In this document: positions 24,977 to 34,013 of the stretch, in pieces
How positions within the stretch are numbered: the stretch's first letter is position 1
Layout of the letters: each line of letters begins with the position of its first letter
Origin: JABMNT01 sp048262655
GTDB taxonomy: Bacteria > Pseudomonadota > Alphaproteobacteria > Rhodospirillales > Casp-alpha2
Length of the DNA: 64,000 bases
Direction: 5' to 3'
Assembly: GCA_048262655.1 (NCBI GenBank)
Contig: JBLXEY010000004.1
Coordinates: 310,001 to 374,000 of the forward strand
Notes under the pieces: generated by a model
Database searches by the model: none
What the model saw: the letters and a program-made list of their open reading frames with translations, nothing else
What the model was told of the DNA's origin: nothing
Program-made: the position numbers and the translations under genes

Positions 24977-26794
24977 ATGAGCGATACAGACCCCGCTAAA
25001 CCAGAGAAAATGGCGGAGAGTACTGAGTCCGATATCTATCGCGTTCTCGCCCGTAAATACCGCCCGACAACCTTCTCCGGCCTGATCGGTCAGGACGTTC
25101 TGGTCCGTACCCTGACCAACGCCTTTCAGTCGGGCCGTCTGGCCCATGCGTTCATTCTGACCGGTGTGCGCGGTGTGGGGAAAACAACGACGGCGCGGAT
25201 TGTGGCGCGCGCGCTTAATTGTATCGGCCCCGATGGCACGGGCGAGCCAACGACGGAGCCTTGCGGCGTTTGCACAAACTGTACGTCCATTGCCGAAGAC
25301 AGGCATGTCGATGTGCTTGAAATGGATGCCGCCAGCCGTACCGGCGTTGATGACATTCGTGAACTGATTGAAGGTGTGCGCTACCGGCCCACATCTGCGC
25401 GTTATAAAGTCTACATCATTGATGAAGTTCACATGCTGTCGAAAAACGCATTTAACGCGTTGCTGAAGACGCTCGAAGAGCCGCCGGAGCATGTGAAGTT
25501 TATTTTCGCCACGACTGAAATCCGCAAAGTCCCGATCACAGTCCTGTCGCGCTGTCAGCGCTTCGATTTGAACCGCGTCGATATTGAAGAACTCTCTGGA
25601 CATTTTTCCAATATCGTCTCGCAGGAAGGGGCCTCCATTACCGAGACGGCCTTGCATTTGATTGCCAGGGCGTCTGACGGTTCTGTTCGTGATGGCTTGA
25701 GTTTGCTCGATCAGGCGATTTCACAAGCCGAGGGTGAAATCACCGAACCGCAGGTTCGCGAAATGTTAGGCTTAGCGGATCGGGCTCAGACGTTTGAACT
25801 TCTCGAATTTGTTTTGTCGGGCGCCATTTCCAAGGCACTGGAGCAATTGGATCGACAGTATAAAGATGGGGCAGACCCGGTTGCCTTATTCGAAGATTTG
25901 CTGGAAATCACCCATTTCCTGACCCGGATCAAGGTCGTGCCGGGGACGGAAGAAAAACCCGGCGTGCCGGAAATCGAGCGCACCCGTGGCAAAGACATGG
26001 CATCGAAACTATCGATGGCATCATTGGCCCGCGCCTGGCAGATTTTGCTCAAAGGATTGGCTGAAATCAGAATGGCCCCGTCACCAAAGCAGGCGGCGGA
26101 AATGGTTTTGGTTCGCCTGGCCTATACGTCTGAACTACCAACTCCCGAAGAAGCGATTAAAAAATTACAAGAGGGCCAGCCGCTTCCGGCACCGACATCT
26201 CCGGCGCCTCCGGCACCGTCAGCCAATGGCGCACCGGCATCCGGGGCCCCATCGGGTAGCGCACCAGCGGCATCGCCCCCATCCGGGCCAACCGGTTCTG
26301 GTGGAGGAGCAGCCCAGATGCAATCGGTACCCCATGCCGATCCTGCGCCAGAACCTGTGCCTCAGGCCCTTGCAACACCTGTTCTTGCTACCTTCGAAGA
26401 TGTTTTGGCCCTCGCCGATGAGAAGCGCGAAGGCGTTCTGCGGACCCATTTGATTGCCGATGTGCGTTTGGTTCATTTTGAGCCGGGACGTATTGAATTT
26501 AGCCCCGGCCCGCACGCGCCGCGTGATTTGGCGCAATCCTTGTCAACATTCCTGAAAACCCATTCCGATACGCGCTGGATGGTCAGTGTTTCCGCAGAAC
26601 AGGGCGATGCGACGATCTCTGAACAACGGGCAACGGCGGCCGAAAACCTGCGGATCGAAGCCGCGGATGAACCCCTGGTTAAAGCCGTATTGGAGATGTT
26701 TCCAGGCGCAACCCTTGACGAAGTTGTCAAAGACGAAGACTTGCCAGTTGCGCCTGTTCGCGAAGATGAAGACGTGATTTACGACGATTTTTAA
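24977..26794 (+). CDS. dnaX: DNA polymerase III subunit tau/gamma (clamp loader)
   Basis: About 605 residues. The N-terminal AAA+ domain shows RKYRPTTFSGLIGQ, Walker A GVRGVGKTTTAR, a four-Cys zinc site (ending CGVCTNC), DEVHMLS (Walker B) and the sensor LSRCQRFD. Domain III is followed by a Pro/Ala/Gly-rich linker (about 405–475) and the C-terminal tau region that contacts polymerase. The frame opens at 24911 inside the 4.5S RNA; ATG 24977 is chosen to avoid this. A run of six A (ATT AAA AAA TTA, near 26157) is the only slippery-like place, and it is not a proper frameshift heptamer, so only the full-length product is predicted. Confidence 0.95.
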   Translation: MSDTDPAKPEKMAESTESDIYRVLARKYRPTTFSGLIGQDVLVRTLTNAFQSGRLAHAFILTGVRGVGKTTTARIVARALNCIGPDGTGEPTTEPCGVCTNCTSIAEDRHVDVLEMDAASRTGVDDIRELIEGVRYRPTSARYKVYIIDEVHMLSKNAFNALLKTLEEPPEHVKFIFATTEIRKVPITVLSRCQRFDLNRVDIEELSGHFSNIVSQEGASITETALHLIARASDGSVRDGLSLLDQAISQAEGEITEPQVREMLGLADRAQTFELLEFVLSGAISKALEQLDRQYKDGADPVALFEDLLEITHFLTRIKVVPGTEEKPGVPEIERTRGKDMASKLSMASLARAWQILLKGLAEIRMAPSPKQAAEMVLVRLAYTSELPTPEEAIKKLQEGQPLPAPTSPAPPAPSANGAPASGAPSGSAPAASPPSGPTGSGGGAAQMQSVPHADPAPEPVPQALATPVLATFEDVLALADEKREGVLRTHLIADVRLVHFEPGRIEFSPGPHAPRDLAQSLSTFLKTHSDTRWMVSVSAEQGDATISEQRATAAENLRIEAADEPLVKAVLEMFPGATLDEVVKDEDLPVAPVREDEDVIYDDF

Positions 26795-26823
26795 ATGGCC
26801 CCTGCTGAAGGACAAAGACGTTT

Positions 26824-27462
26824 ATGTATAATCTGCACTATTTTCCCGGCAATGCGAGTTTCGCTCCTCATGTCATCATTAATGAAGTGGGTCAGGAGGT
26901 CGAATTGACGCTCGTCGATCGTGCCAATAATGGGCAAAAAGATCCTGAATATTTGAAAATCAATCCGGCTGGCCGTATCCCCACATTCATTGATGGGGAT
27001 TTGGTTCTGTTTGAAGCAGCTGCCATTTGTCTGCATCTGTGCGATAAACACCCGGATGCAAATTTGGCTCCGGCCTTGGGTACCGATGCCCGCGCGCAGT
27101 TTTATAAATGGATGATGTTCCTGACCAATACCATCCAGCCTGATGTTTTGATTTATTATTACACACCTAAATATACCGCCGATGAAGCCGGTGCACCGGC
27201 CATGAAAGTGGCAGCGGAAGAGCGTATCAATAAGTGGTTTGATATTGTCGAAGCCGGCATTGGCGACGGGCCCTATTTGTTGGGAGACCAGTTTAGTGCC
27301 GCCGACATCTACCTGACGATGATTTGCCGTTGGGGCCGTGCTTTGGCGATCAAACCCGCATCACGCCCTAAAATTGCCAAGCTAACCGAACAGGTCATCG
27401 CCCGACCCGCATTTCAAAAAACCATGGCCGTCGAAGGCATCGAAGCGCCATTTTTGGCTTAA
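26824..27462 (+). CDS. Glutathione S-transferase family protein
   Basis: A 212-residue GST, distinct from the tandem pair at 7148–8467. The N-terminal domain reads YNLHYFPGNASFAPHVIINE, with the cis-Pro in NPAGRIPTFID and the glutathione-binding FEAAAICLHLCD (Glu-Ala rather than Glu-Ser). The C-terminal helical domain has the usual FSAADIYLTMICRW. It lies 29 bases after dnaX in the same direction and overlaps the convergent exonuclease gene by 4 bases. Substrate unknown. Confidence 0.9.
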   Translation: MYNLHYFPGNASFAPHVIINEVGQEVELTLVDRANNGQKDPEYLKINPAGRIPTFIDGDLVLFEAAAICLHLCDKHPDANLAPALGTDARAQFYKWMMFLTNTIQPDVLIYYYTPKYTADEAGAPAMKVAAEERINKWFDIVEAGIGDGPYLLGDQFSAADIYLTMICRWGRALAIKPASRPKIAKLTEQVIARPAFQKTMAVEGIEAPFLA

Positions 27463-28295
27463 TCCGGTAATTCGAACTGGCCACCTGACGCTTCCCGCCA
27501 AGCTTCCAAAAACGCGCCCAAGTGGGGGCGGTCGGCTTGTTCGGCTTCGATCATGGTGACGACGTCGGCGACGGCGCGGTTGTGGCCGGTGCGGTCAATG
27601 GCGCCGCGGTGCATCATGAACCGCAGATAGACCAGATAGGTATTTAAGACATCGGTTTCACAATAATCGCGGACGTCCTGAACTTTGCCCTGGTCAATCA
27701 TTTCGGAAACCTTGGAGCCATCAACACCAAACTTTCCGGGCAGGCCAAAGACCGAACAGACTTCGTTTAATTTAACCCGCGCCGATGCGCCATAGTCCGA
27801 CAATTGTTCGATCAGATCACAGTGCCAGTCGGCGCTGTAACGGCTGGAATAGCTGTTCCATTTATCGCCCGCCTGATGCAGCCAGGGTGACGAAATGCCG
27901 TGGACCATGGCCCGGTATTTAAGGACCGGTAAATCGAAGCCGCGGCCATTATAGCTGACGAGGCGGGGTTTGATGCGCTCGAAATATTTAAAAAAACCTG
28001 TGAGCAATTGCTTTTCATCAAAATTCGCTTCGCCGCCGGTTCGGAGCTCCTTCAGATAATAAACTTCATGACCGTCAGCATATTCGATTTCGGCTTCCAG
28101 AAAACTAATGGCAACGATTTTATGAAAGGGCTGGCGCGGGAACGCATTGCGACCATCGGTGACGTCGAGATGATAGCGCTCCAGCTCGGCCCGGCGTGCA
28201 CCCACGTCAGGGTCATCGAAGCCGGTCAGGTTGGGCACGGCGTCAGTATCCGGGATCGTTTCAATATCGAAGACAAACAGGTTTTGATGCTGCAT
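27459..28295 (-). CDS. Predicted 3'-5' exonuclease, PolB-like DEDD family
   Basis: A 278-residue member of the family of free-standing exonuclease domains related to DNA polymerase B proofreading domains. The acidic metal-binding residues lie in FVFDIETIPD (near 8–17), VSYNGRGFDLPVLKYRA (near 113) and the C-terminal VRDYCETDVLNTYLVYLR. No polymerase domain is attached. It is divergent from ybaB, recR and therefore sits in a DNA-repair neighbourhood. The role in this family is not established. Confidence 0.88.
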   Translation of the reverse strand: MQHQNLFVFDIETIPDTDAVPNLTGFDDPDVGARRAELERYHLDVTDGRNAFPRQPFHKIVAISFLEAEIEYADGHEVYYLKELRTGGEANFDEKQLLTGFFKYFERIKPRLVSYNGRGFDLPVLKYRAMVHGISSPWLHQAGDKWNSYSSRYSADWHCDLIEQLSDYGASARVKLNEVCSVFGLPGKFGVDGSKVSEMIDQGKVQDVRDYCETDVLNTYLVYLRFMMHRGAIDRTGHNRAVADVVTMIEAEQADRPHLGAFLEAWREASGGQFELPD

Positions 28296-28361
28296 AATCA
28301 GACTTTCAGTGCTATACAGCCGCTATCTTACGATCCAATTTGCGCCAGTGAAAGAAACCTC

Positions 28362-28685
28362 ATGAAGAACCTTGCAAGTATGATGAAACAAGCTCAGGAA
28401 ATGCAGTCAAAAATGGCTGAAATGCAGGAAAACCTGGGAAATGTCGAAGTGCGTGGCCAATCGGCGGCCGGTATGTGCGAAGTTGTCCTCAATGGCAAAG
28501 GTGAAGCGAAGCAGGTCAAAATCGACCCGTCGCTGGTCAACCCGGAAGACGCGGAAGTGTTGGAAGATCTGATTTTGGCCGCTTTCAATGATGCAAAAGC
28601 CAAGGTTGAGGCTCAGATGAAAGACAAAATGTCAGAGCTGACGGGCGGAATACCTTTGCCTGAAGGTTTCAAGCTTCCGTTCTAG
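28362..28685 (+). CDS. ybaB: YbaB/EbfC nucleoid-associated protein
   Basis: A 107-residue DNA-binding protein that forms a dimer. The Met/Gln-rich opening MKNLASMMKQAQEMQSKMAEMQ, the GMCEVVLNGKGEAKQVKID core and the ending GIPLPEGFKLPF are typical. A far longer frame begins at 28008, but only this ATG fits the family. It stands between dnaX and recR, 12 bases before the latter; this trio is conserved across bacteria and links it to recombination. Confidence 0.96.
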   Translation: MKNLASMMKQAQEMQSKMAEMQENLGNVEVRGQSAAGMCEVVLNGKGEAKQVKIDPSLVNPEDAEVLEDLILAAFNDAKAKVEAQMKDKMSELTGGIPLPEGFKLPF

Positions 28686-28697
28686 GGTTTTCAATCT

Positions 28698-29291
28698 ATG
28701 GTCTCTGAAGATATTGAGCGTTTGATTACGCTGCTTTCCCGGTTACCGGGTTTGGGGCCACGATCGGCGCGCCGGGCGGCGCTGAATCTGATTAAAAGAA
28801 AAGAAACGCTGATGCAGCCTTTGGCAAAAGCCATGGCCGATGCGGCCGAGGCGACCAAGACTTGCTCAACCTGTGGAAACCTTGATACGCGCGACCCCTG
28901 TCAGCTGTGTAATGACCCCCGACGTGACGAGACGCTTTTGTGCGTTGTTGAAGATGTCGCTGACTTGTGGGCGTTGGAACGGACGTCGGCCTTTCGCGGC
29001 TTGTATCATGTCCTGGGGGGAACCTTATCGGCGCTGGATGGTATTAATCCGGAAGATCTGAAAATTCCCGAACTGGTTGACCGGGCGCGCGAAAATTCCG
29101 TAAAGGAAGTTATTCTGGCGACCAATGCCACCGTGGACGGCCAAACCACAGCGCATTATATTGCGGATCGCCTTGAAGAATTGGGGGTAAAGGTTTCCGG
29201 TTTGGCTCATGGTGTGCCGGTGGGCGGTGAGTTGGACTATCTTGACGACGGGACTTTAAGCGCGGCGCTCAAGGCCCGCGGCCCGGTCTGA
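28698..29291 (+). CDS. recR: Recombination mediator RecR
   Basis: A 197-residue RecR acting with RecF/RecO to load RecA on gaps. The N-terminal helix-hairpin-helix (LSRLPGLGPRSARRAAL), the four-Cys zinc finger CSTCGNLDTRDPCQLC and the Toprim domain (LCVVEDVADLWALE to AHGVPVGGELDYLDD) are complete. It is 12 bases downstream of ybaB. Confidence 0.97.
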   Translation: MVSEDIERLITLLSRLPGLGPRSARRAALNLIKRKETLMQPLAKAMADAAEATKTCSTCGNLDTRDPCQLCNDPRRDETLLCVVEDVADLWALERTSAFRGLYHVLGGTLSALDGINPEDLKIPELVDRARENSVKEVILATNATVDGQTTAHYIADRLEELGVKVSGLAHGVPVGGELDYLDDGTLSAALKARGPV

Positions 29292-29310
29292 GACCCATAA
29301 CTTCGGGCCT

Positions 29311-29769
29311 TCAGGCGTCGTCCTCAACCAACTCAACGACCAGCGATGCCCCTTCGACCCCGATAACTTTAATCCGGCCGCCTGCGGGGCAATCGGCACC
29401 GTTTATTTTCCAGTCACTATCGCCAACCCGCAGTTTGCCCGAGCCGTTCTCAATCGGTCGGTCCAGTGTGTAGGTATGGCCGATATATTGTGATCCCCGC
29501 TGATTGAGAAAAGGCTGGTCTGTTTCGACCGGGTTTCGTTTGATCCAGCGCCGTCCAGCAAGGCCCGAGACGACAGACAGGCAACCAAACACCACGAGTT
29601 GCATTTGCCATTCAACACCGGGTGCCGCCAGTAACAGCGCACCAGTTGCAGCAGCACCCAAGCCGAGCCAAAGAAAGATGACACCAGGCGCCATAACTTC
29701 CAGGATGACCATGACAATGGCAAGAATCCACCAGTGCCAGAAGACGAGTTGTTCAAGAATACTAACCAA
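29311..29769 (-). CDS. NfeD-family membrane protein
   Basis: A 152-residue protein with membrane segments at about 10–65 (the first reads HWWILAIVMVILEVMAPGV) and a C-terminal OB-fold-like NfeD domain (about 85–150; GHTYTLDRPIENGSGKLRVGDSDWKI). NfeD proteins accompany SPFH proteins in membrane microdomains; the SPFH gene lies 6 bases upstream in the same operon. It is the short NfeD type, without the protease domain. Confidence 0.9.
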   Translation of the reverse strand: MVSILEQLVFWHWWILAIVMVILEVMAPGVIFLWLGLGAAATGALLLAAPGVEWQMQLVVFGCLSVVSGLAGRRWIKRNPVETDQPFLNQRGSQYIGHTYTLDRPIENGSGKLRVGDSDWKINGADCPAGGRIKVIGVEGASLVVELVEDDA

Positions 29770-29775
29770 AATTCT

Positions 29776-30747
29776 TTACTCCTTTGATCCCCAGGGTTGT
29801 GCCGTGCCGCCGCCGTCCTTATTGAAGGCCTCTTTCGCTATTTCGGCGATGCCTGCAACACTGCCCAGTACTCCTGTAACCTCCATTGGTAGCATGATGA
29901 CTTTCTGGTTCCTTGCCGACGCAATATGACCAAGAGCGGCCACATATTTTTGGGCGATGAAGTAGTTGATGGCCTGAACATTACCGCTGGATATCGCGTC
30001 GGATACCATGGTCGTGACTTTTGCTTCGGCTTCACCTTCGCGTTCACGAGCTTCTGCGTCCCGATAAGCCGATTCACGGCGACCTTCCGCTTCCAAAATA
30101 GCCGCCTGCTTTTCACCTTCGGCTTTCAGGATTTCTGCCTGACGAAAGCCTTCCGCCTCTAGAATGTTGGCGCGTTTGTCTCGCTCCGCCTTCATCTGAC
30201 GACCCATGGATTCGACCAGATCGCGCGGCGGTGAAATGTCCTTGATCTCAATACGGGTGACCTTGACGCCCCAAGGGTCGGTCGCCTGATCAACAACGGT
30301 CAGCAGTTGGGTGTTAATGGTGTCTCTTTGAGATAACAATTCGTCCAAATCCATCGATCCCATGACGGTTCGAATGTTGGTCATGGTCAGATTAAGAATA
30401 GCCAGTTGCAGATTGTTAACTTCATAGGCAGCGGGGGACGCTTCGACGATCTGGAAGAACACAACGCCGTCAACCTGGACCATGGCGTTGTCCTTGGTGA
30501 TCACTTCCTGGGATGGCACGTCCAAAACCTGTTCGCGCATATTCAGTTTGTAACCAATGCGGTCAATGAACGGGACAATCAAATGGAGGCCGGGGCGCAG
30601 TGTCTTAGTGTATTTGCCGAATCGCTCAACCGTGTATTCCATACCCTGTGAGACCGTTTTTACGCCCATAAACACCAAAAAAATGGCGAGTAAGACAAAA
30701 ACAAAGACAAATATGTCGGATGCACCCAATCCTATTAATTGATTCAT
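29776..30747 (-). CDS. SPFH/band 7 (stomatin-like, QmcA) protein
   Basis: A 323-residue membrane-anchored scaffold. One N-terminal membrane segment (FVFVFVLLAIFLVFMGV) is followed by the SPFH domain (ERFGKYTKTLRPGLHLIVPFIDRI, and SMDLDELLSQRDTIN), then a long coiled coil of ERDKRA/ILEAEG repeats (about 185–245). It is first in a two-gene operon with the NfeD protein. GGGAA precedes the ATG. An 8-bp inverted repeat lies about 86 bases upstream. Confidence 0.93.
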   Translation of the reverse strand: MNQLIGLGASDIFVFVFVLLAIFLVFMGVKTVSQGMEYTVERFGKYTKTLRPGLHLIVPFIDRIGYKLNMREQVLDVPSQEVITKDNAMVQVDGVVFFQIVEASPAAYEVNNLQLAILNLTMTNIRTVMGSMDLDELLSQRDTINTQLLTVVDQATDPWGVKVTRIEIKDISPPRDLVESMGRQMKAERDKRANILEAEGFRQAEILKAEGEKQAAILEAEGRRESAYRDAEAREREGEAEAKVTTMVSDAISSGNVQAINYFIAQKYVAALGHIASARNQKVIMLPMEVTGVLGSVAGIAEIAKEAFNKDGGGTAQPWGSKE

Positions 30748-30832
30748 TCGTCGTTCCCTTCCGATTTCTGTTAAAAGAATTTATTATTCGCAGCAAACGC
30801 GTTTAGGTTTTATACCGACACCATAATTAGCT

Positions 30833-30859
30833 GAATATTGGTGCGCGGCAACAATATTC
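30833..30859. promoter_or_regulatory. Inverted repeat upstream of the SPFH–NfeD operon
   Basis: GAATATTG (30833–30840) and CAATATTC (30852–30859) are perfectly inverted around an 11-base spacer, in the 156-base gap between rmuC's end and the SPFH gene. It could be an operator; there is no T-run to suggest a terminator for rmuC. Confidence 0.4.
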
Positions 30860-30903
30860 GGTTGCAAAACATAAAGTGAACAACTGGCAACCTGAGAGTC
30901 GGG

Positions 30904-32409
30904 CTATTTCGTCTCTGTCTCGGACTGGTCGGTCAGTGCGGCCGCATCCTGAACTTCTTCGGCGTTCCCCTCGATCAGGTCGCCGCGTTCATGCTCGGTA
31001 AAGGAAAACGTTGGGACCTGGCCGGGAATTTGTTTGTGGCGATTGGACTGAACCCCATAGGTCGCCATTTTATGGACACGGGGCAACAAACGGCTGTTCA
31101 GGCTTCCGGTCAGGTCCGTGTAGTTTTTCGTCGCTTGTTTAAGTCCCTTACCGACATTAATGGTTTTATCGATCACAACGCCGATGCTTTCGACAATCAT
31201 CTGCGCCCCTTCAACGATCCGTTCCTGGTTCTCAGATTGACGCTCAACATCCAACTGCACCCGGGCCATACCGATCAGGCAATTAAGTGCAGCGGGTCCC
31301 GCCAGTGTGATTTGTAATTTTGTTGCCTTGTTATGGAACTGCGGATCGGCAATCGTGACTTTTTCGATTGCCCCTTCGTTCGGCAAATACATGATGCTGA
31401 AGACTTGTGGTGTGCCCTGGGCGCGACCCGAAGCCCGATAGCTGGCAACAACTTCCGCCTTGTAGTTTTTATCCGACAGCATTTTGAGGTGTGCATTCAT
31501 GGTTTTCGCCAAGTTGGCGTAAGCTTCCTGTTCGCGCTCCTGCGTATCGGCTTCGGCTAAATCGAGCAAAAACTTGGAGGCTTTGCTGTCGATCACCAGA
31601 ACCGTGTTGCCCGGCAAAAAGACCATGGCGTCGGGGCGCAGGCGTTTTGATTCAAGCTGTTGCTGGACGACAAAATCGCGGCCTTTCACCAGACCGAATG
31701 AGGTTAAGGTATTTTCCAGGCCAATCTCGGAATATTGTCCGGCGCCGCCGGGGCTGGAAAGCGCGCGCATGACTGTATCCATGGTGTCACGGTTGCTGGA
31801 GACGTCAGAATTCAATGCGTGGATGTTTTTGTTTACTTCTGTAATCGAATGCACCAATTGTTCGGTGGTTTTCTTAACCTGCTCTTCAGATGCCTTTTTG
31901 GCCTCATCAGACTGGCGTTTGTGATCATCTAGCAACTTCGACGACAATTCCCGTGCACTGGCCAGTGTTGCCGATTTAGCTGCCGTAATGGCTTCCGTTT
32001 TCATGGCCTCAACAATTTGCATGCGCTCGGCGTGGGCTTCGCGTTCCTTGTCGAGTTCCGTTCGCAAGACCGCAGCATGCTGGGTGGCTTCCGTTTTTTG
32101 CTGGCTGAGTTCCTGAATATGGAGTTGCTGTTGGTTCTTTTCTTGAGTCAGAGCGCTGACGTGTTGCTGGAGATGAGTGTTGTTGCTTTCCAATTCGACC
32201 TGGCTCAATTGCGCTTGTTGCAGGTCTTCGCGAACGGCCCGGAGTTCAGCCTCAAGCGCGAGCGTTGCTTGGGTGATGGCGTCGGTGGCGTCGTCTGCAG
32301 CAAATTGGGCCTTTTTTCGGGCGCCATTGGATACAAAAAGCGCGGCCAGCGCCGCAATCAAAGCGACACCAAGAATGGCCAAAGAAACGTCGGGATTTTC
32401 AAATGTCAT
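30904..32409 (-). CDS. rmuC: RmuC-family DNA recombination protein
   Basis: About 501 residues. An N-terminal membrane segment (ILGVALIAALAALFVS) is followed by a Gln/Glu-rich coiled coil to about 170, then the RmuC nuclease-like core (KGRDFVVQQQLESKRLRPDAMVFLPGNTVLVIDSKA, with the conserved Asp and the DSK motif). The long frame begins with TTG at 32421; the ATG four codons later is a better start. RmuC is thought to limit inversions at short inverted repeats. It is divergent from a DUF4139 gene. Confidence 0.93.
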   Translation of the reverse strand: MTFENPDVSLAILGVALIAALAALFVSNGARKKAQFAADDATDAITQATLALEAELRAVREDLQQAQLSQVELESNNTHLQQHVSALTQEKNQQQLHIQELSQQKTEATQHAAVLRTELDKEREAHAERMQIVEAMKTEAITAAKSATLASARELSSKLLDDHKRQSDEAKKASEEQVKKTTEQLVHSITEVNKNIHALNSDVSSNRDTMDTVMRALSSPGGAGQYSEIGLENTLTSFGLVKGRDFVVQQQLESKRLRPDAMVFLPGNTVLVIDSKASKFLLDLAEADTQEREQEAYANLAKTMNAHLKMLSDKNYKAEVVASYRASGRAQGTPQVFSIMYLPNEGAIEKVTIADPQFHNKATKLQITLAGPAALNCLIGMARVQLDVERQSENQERIVEGAQMIVESIGVVIDKTINVGKGLKQATKNYTDLTGSLNSRLLPRVHKMATYGVQSNRHKQIPGQVPTFSFTEHERGDLIEGNAEEVQDAAALTDQSETETK

Positions 32410-32513
32410 ATTATTTGCCAAAGTTGTGTCATGAACTTGCCACAGTCGGGCTGTAGAAACTTGCCTCAGGGGTGTGTTAAACGCAAACCAATCACAGCTA
32501 TTTTAAGGGAATT

Positions 32514-33938
32514 ATGATGCGGACACTTATGGGATGTTGCCTGGGACTGGTCGTTATGACGTCGTTTGCAGGCGCGATGGCAGAAGTCATCGCCGTCGGC
32601 GAAGGACAACGAACGGCGCTAGGTGTCACACTCTATGGCAATGGTATGGCCCTGGTTGATGATCGCCGAACCGTAAGTTTATCCAGCGGAAACAATCAGT
32701 TACGATTTTCAGAAGTCGGTGAAAAGATGCTATCGGAAACGGCGGTTGTAAAGCTGGACAGCCCTTTTCAACTGCTGGAGCAGCACTTGCTGCCGGCTAA
32801 CCTGACCCAGTCAGCCCTTCTTGAAGCGCATCTGGGAAAGACCGTGAATGTGGTGCAGCGCCACCCGACAACGGGTGAGGAAATTGTGCGGAATGCGGAA
32901 GTTGTCAGTGTCAAACCCCAACTATTGTTGCGAATCGGTGGACAATTCGAAACGTCGATACCCGGTCGGTTAGTCTTTGCATCCATTCCGGAGGGTCTGA
33001 GATCCAAAGCTGTGTTTGAAGTTGTCGGGCAAGCAAGTACCGCGTCAAAAACTGACGTGCAACTTCGATATCTGACGCAAGGGTTCTCCTGGAAGGCGGA
33101 TCATGTGGCGTCTTTTGATGAAGAAACGAAGCGTCTCAGGCTCGAATCGAGAGCCACGTTAACCAACCAGAGCGGAATTGATTTAATGGCAAGCCGGGTA
33201 CAGATGGTCGCTGGCAACGTCAATCGGGTTACGCCGCAACGGGCGGCTCCAGCAGGCCGTATGCTGAAAGCCGAGGCCATGATGATGTCCGATGCGGCTG
33301 TCGCCTCGGCACCGACAAGACAAAGCCTGGGCGGCTTTCATTTATATAGCCTGCAACGACCTGTTGATCTGGCGGATGGTGCGACCAAGCAAGTTCTGTT
33401 GTTGCCGGTCCAATCCTTGCCTGCCGAACGGTTTTTGATTAGCGAAACGCATCCCAATGTCTATGGTCGTGCGCCAGCTGATTTACCTCAGCATCCAAGG
33501 ATTGAAATCGAGTTTAAAAACGACAAAGAGGTCGGTGCCAATGCGCCGGTTCCCGCCGGTATTCTGCGCCTATATGGCACTGATAAAGATGGAAACGCCC
33601 AATTTTTAGGTGAAAATCACCTAGCGAATTTGCCGGTTGGGGAGATTGCCAAGGTTTCCATGGGCCAGGCATTTGACGTGACGGTTCGGCGCAAACAAAC
33701 GGAATTCAAGCGCGAGGCAGCAAACCGCCGGGTTTTTGAAGCGGCGTTTGAAGTTCGGGTACTGAATGGCAGCAGCAAGCCACAATCCGTGCAAGTCGTT
33801 GAAAACTTCAATGGGGATTGGCAGATCGTCGGTTCCAGCACACCCTTTATACGGTCGGGAAATCAGGCTGTTTGGTCGGTAGCTGTTCCGGCTGAAAGCG
33901 AAACAAAGGCCACTTATCGGGTCCGAATTCGCCAGTAA
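32514..33938 (+). CDS. Secreted DUF4139 domain protein
   Basis: A 474-residue protein with a signal peptide (LMGCCLGLVVMTSFAGAMA) and a DUF4140/DUF4139-like architecture: a β-rich N-terminal part (about 30–170) and a C-terminal DUF4139 region including LRYLTQGFSWKADHVASFD and EFKREAANRRVFEAAFEVRVLN. AAGGGAATT precedes ATGATG. These proteins are found exported or in the envelope and their role is unknown. The closest neighbour in direction is def, 75 bases downstream; there is no clear link. Confidence 0.85.
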   Translation: MMRTLMGCCLGLVVMTSFAGAMAEVIAVGEGQRTALGVTLYGNGMALVDDRRTVSLSSGNNQLRFSEVGEKMLSETAVVKLDSPFQLLEQHLLPANLTQSALLEAHLGKTVNVVQRHPTTGEEIVRNAEVVSVKPQLLLRIGGQFETSIPGRLVFASIPEGLRSKAVFEVVGQASTASKTDVQLRYLTQGFSWKADHVASFDEETKRLRLESRATLTNQSGIDLMASRVQMVAGNVNRVTPQRAAPAGRMLKAEAMMMSDAAVASAPTRQSLGGFHLYSLQRPVDLADGATKQVLLLPVQSLPAERFLISETHPNVYGRAPADLPQHPRIEIEFKNDKEVGANAPVPAGILRLYGTDKDGNAQFLGENHLANLPVGEIAKVSMGQAFDVTVRRKQTEFKREAANRRVFEAAFEVRVLNGSSKPQSVQVVENFNGDWQIVGSSTPFIRSGNQAVWSVAVPAESETKATYRVRIRQ

Positions 33939-34013
33939 AATTGGCCTGTTCAGCTTGACGGAAGAGGCTTCGGACCTTATGTCGAGGGCTTCTGTCGTTT
34001 TGAAAGTAAAGTT

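Noticed and set aside
25000..25657. 232-residue antisense frame opposite dnaX
   Set aside because: It mirrors dnaX codons and has no recognisable domain.
26150..26260. Possible programmed −1 frameshift in dnaX
   Set aside because: The A-run gives T AAA AAA T; slippage would need a mismatched P-site pairing, and no stimulatory stem is obvious. Kept only as a testable note.
28008..28361. 118-residue N-terminal extension of YbaB
   Set aside because: It overlaps the divergent exonuclease gene and lies outside the conserved YbaB length.
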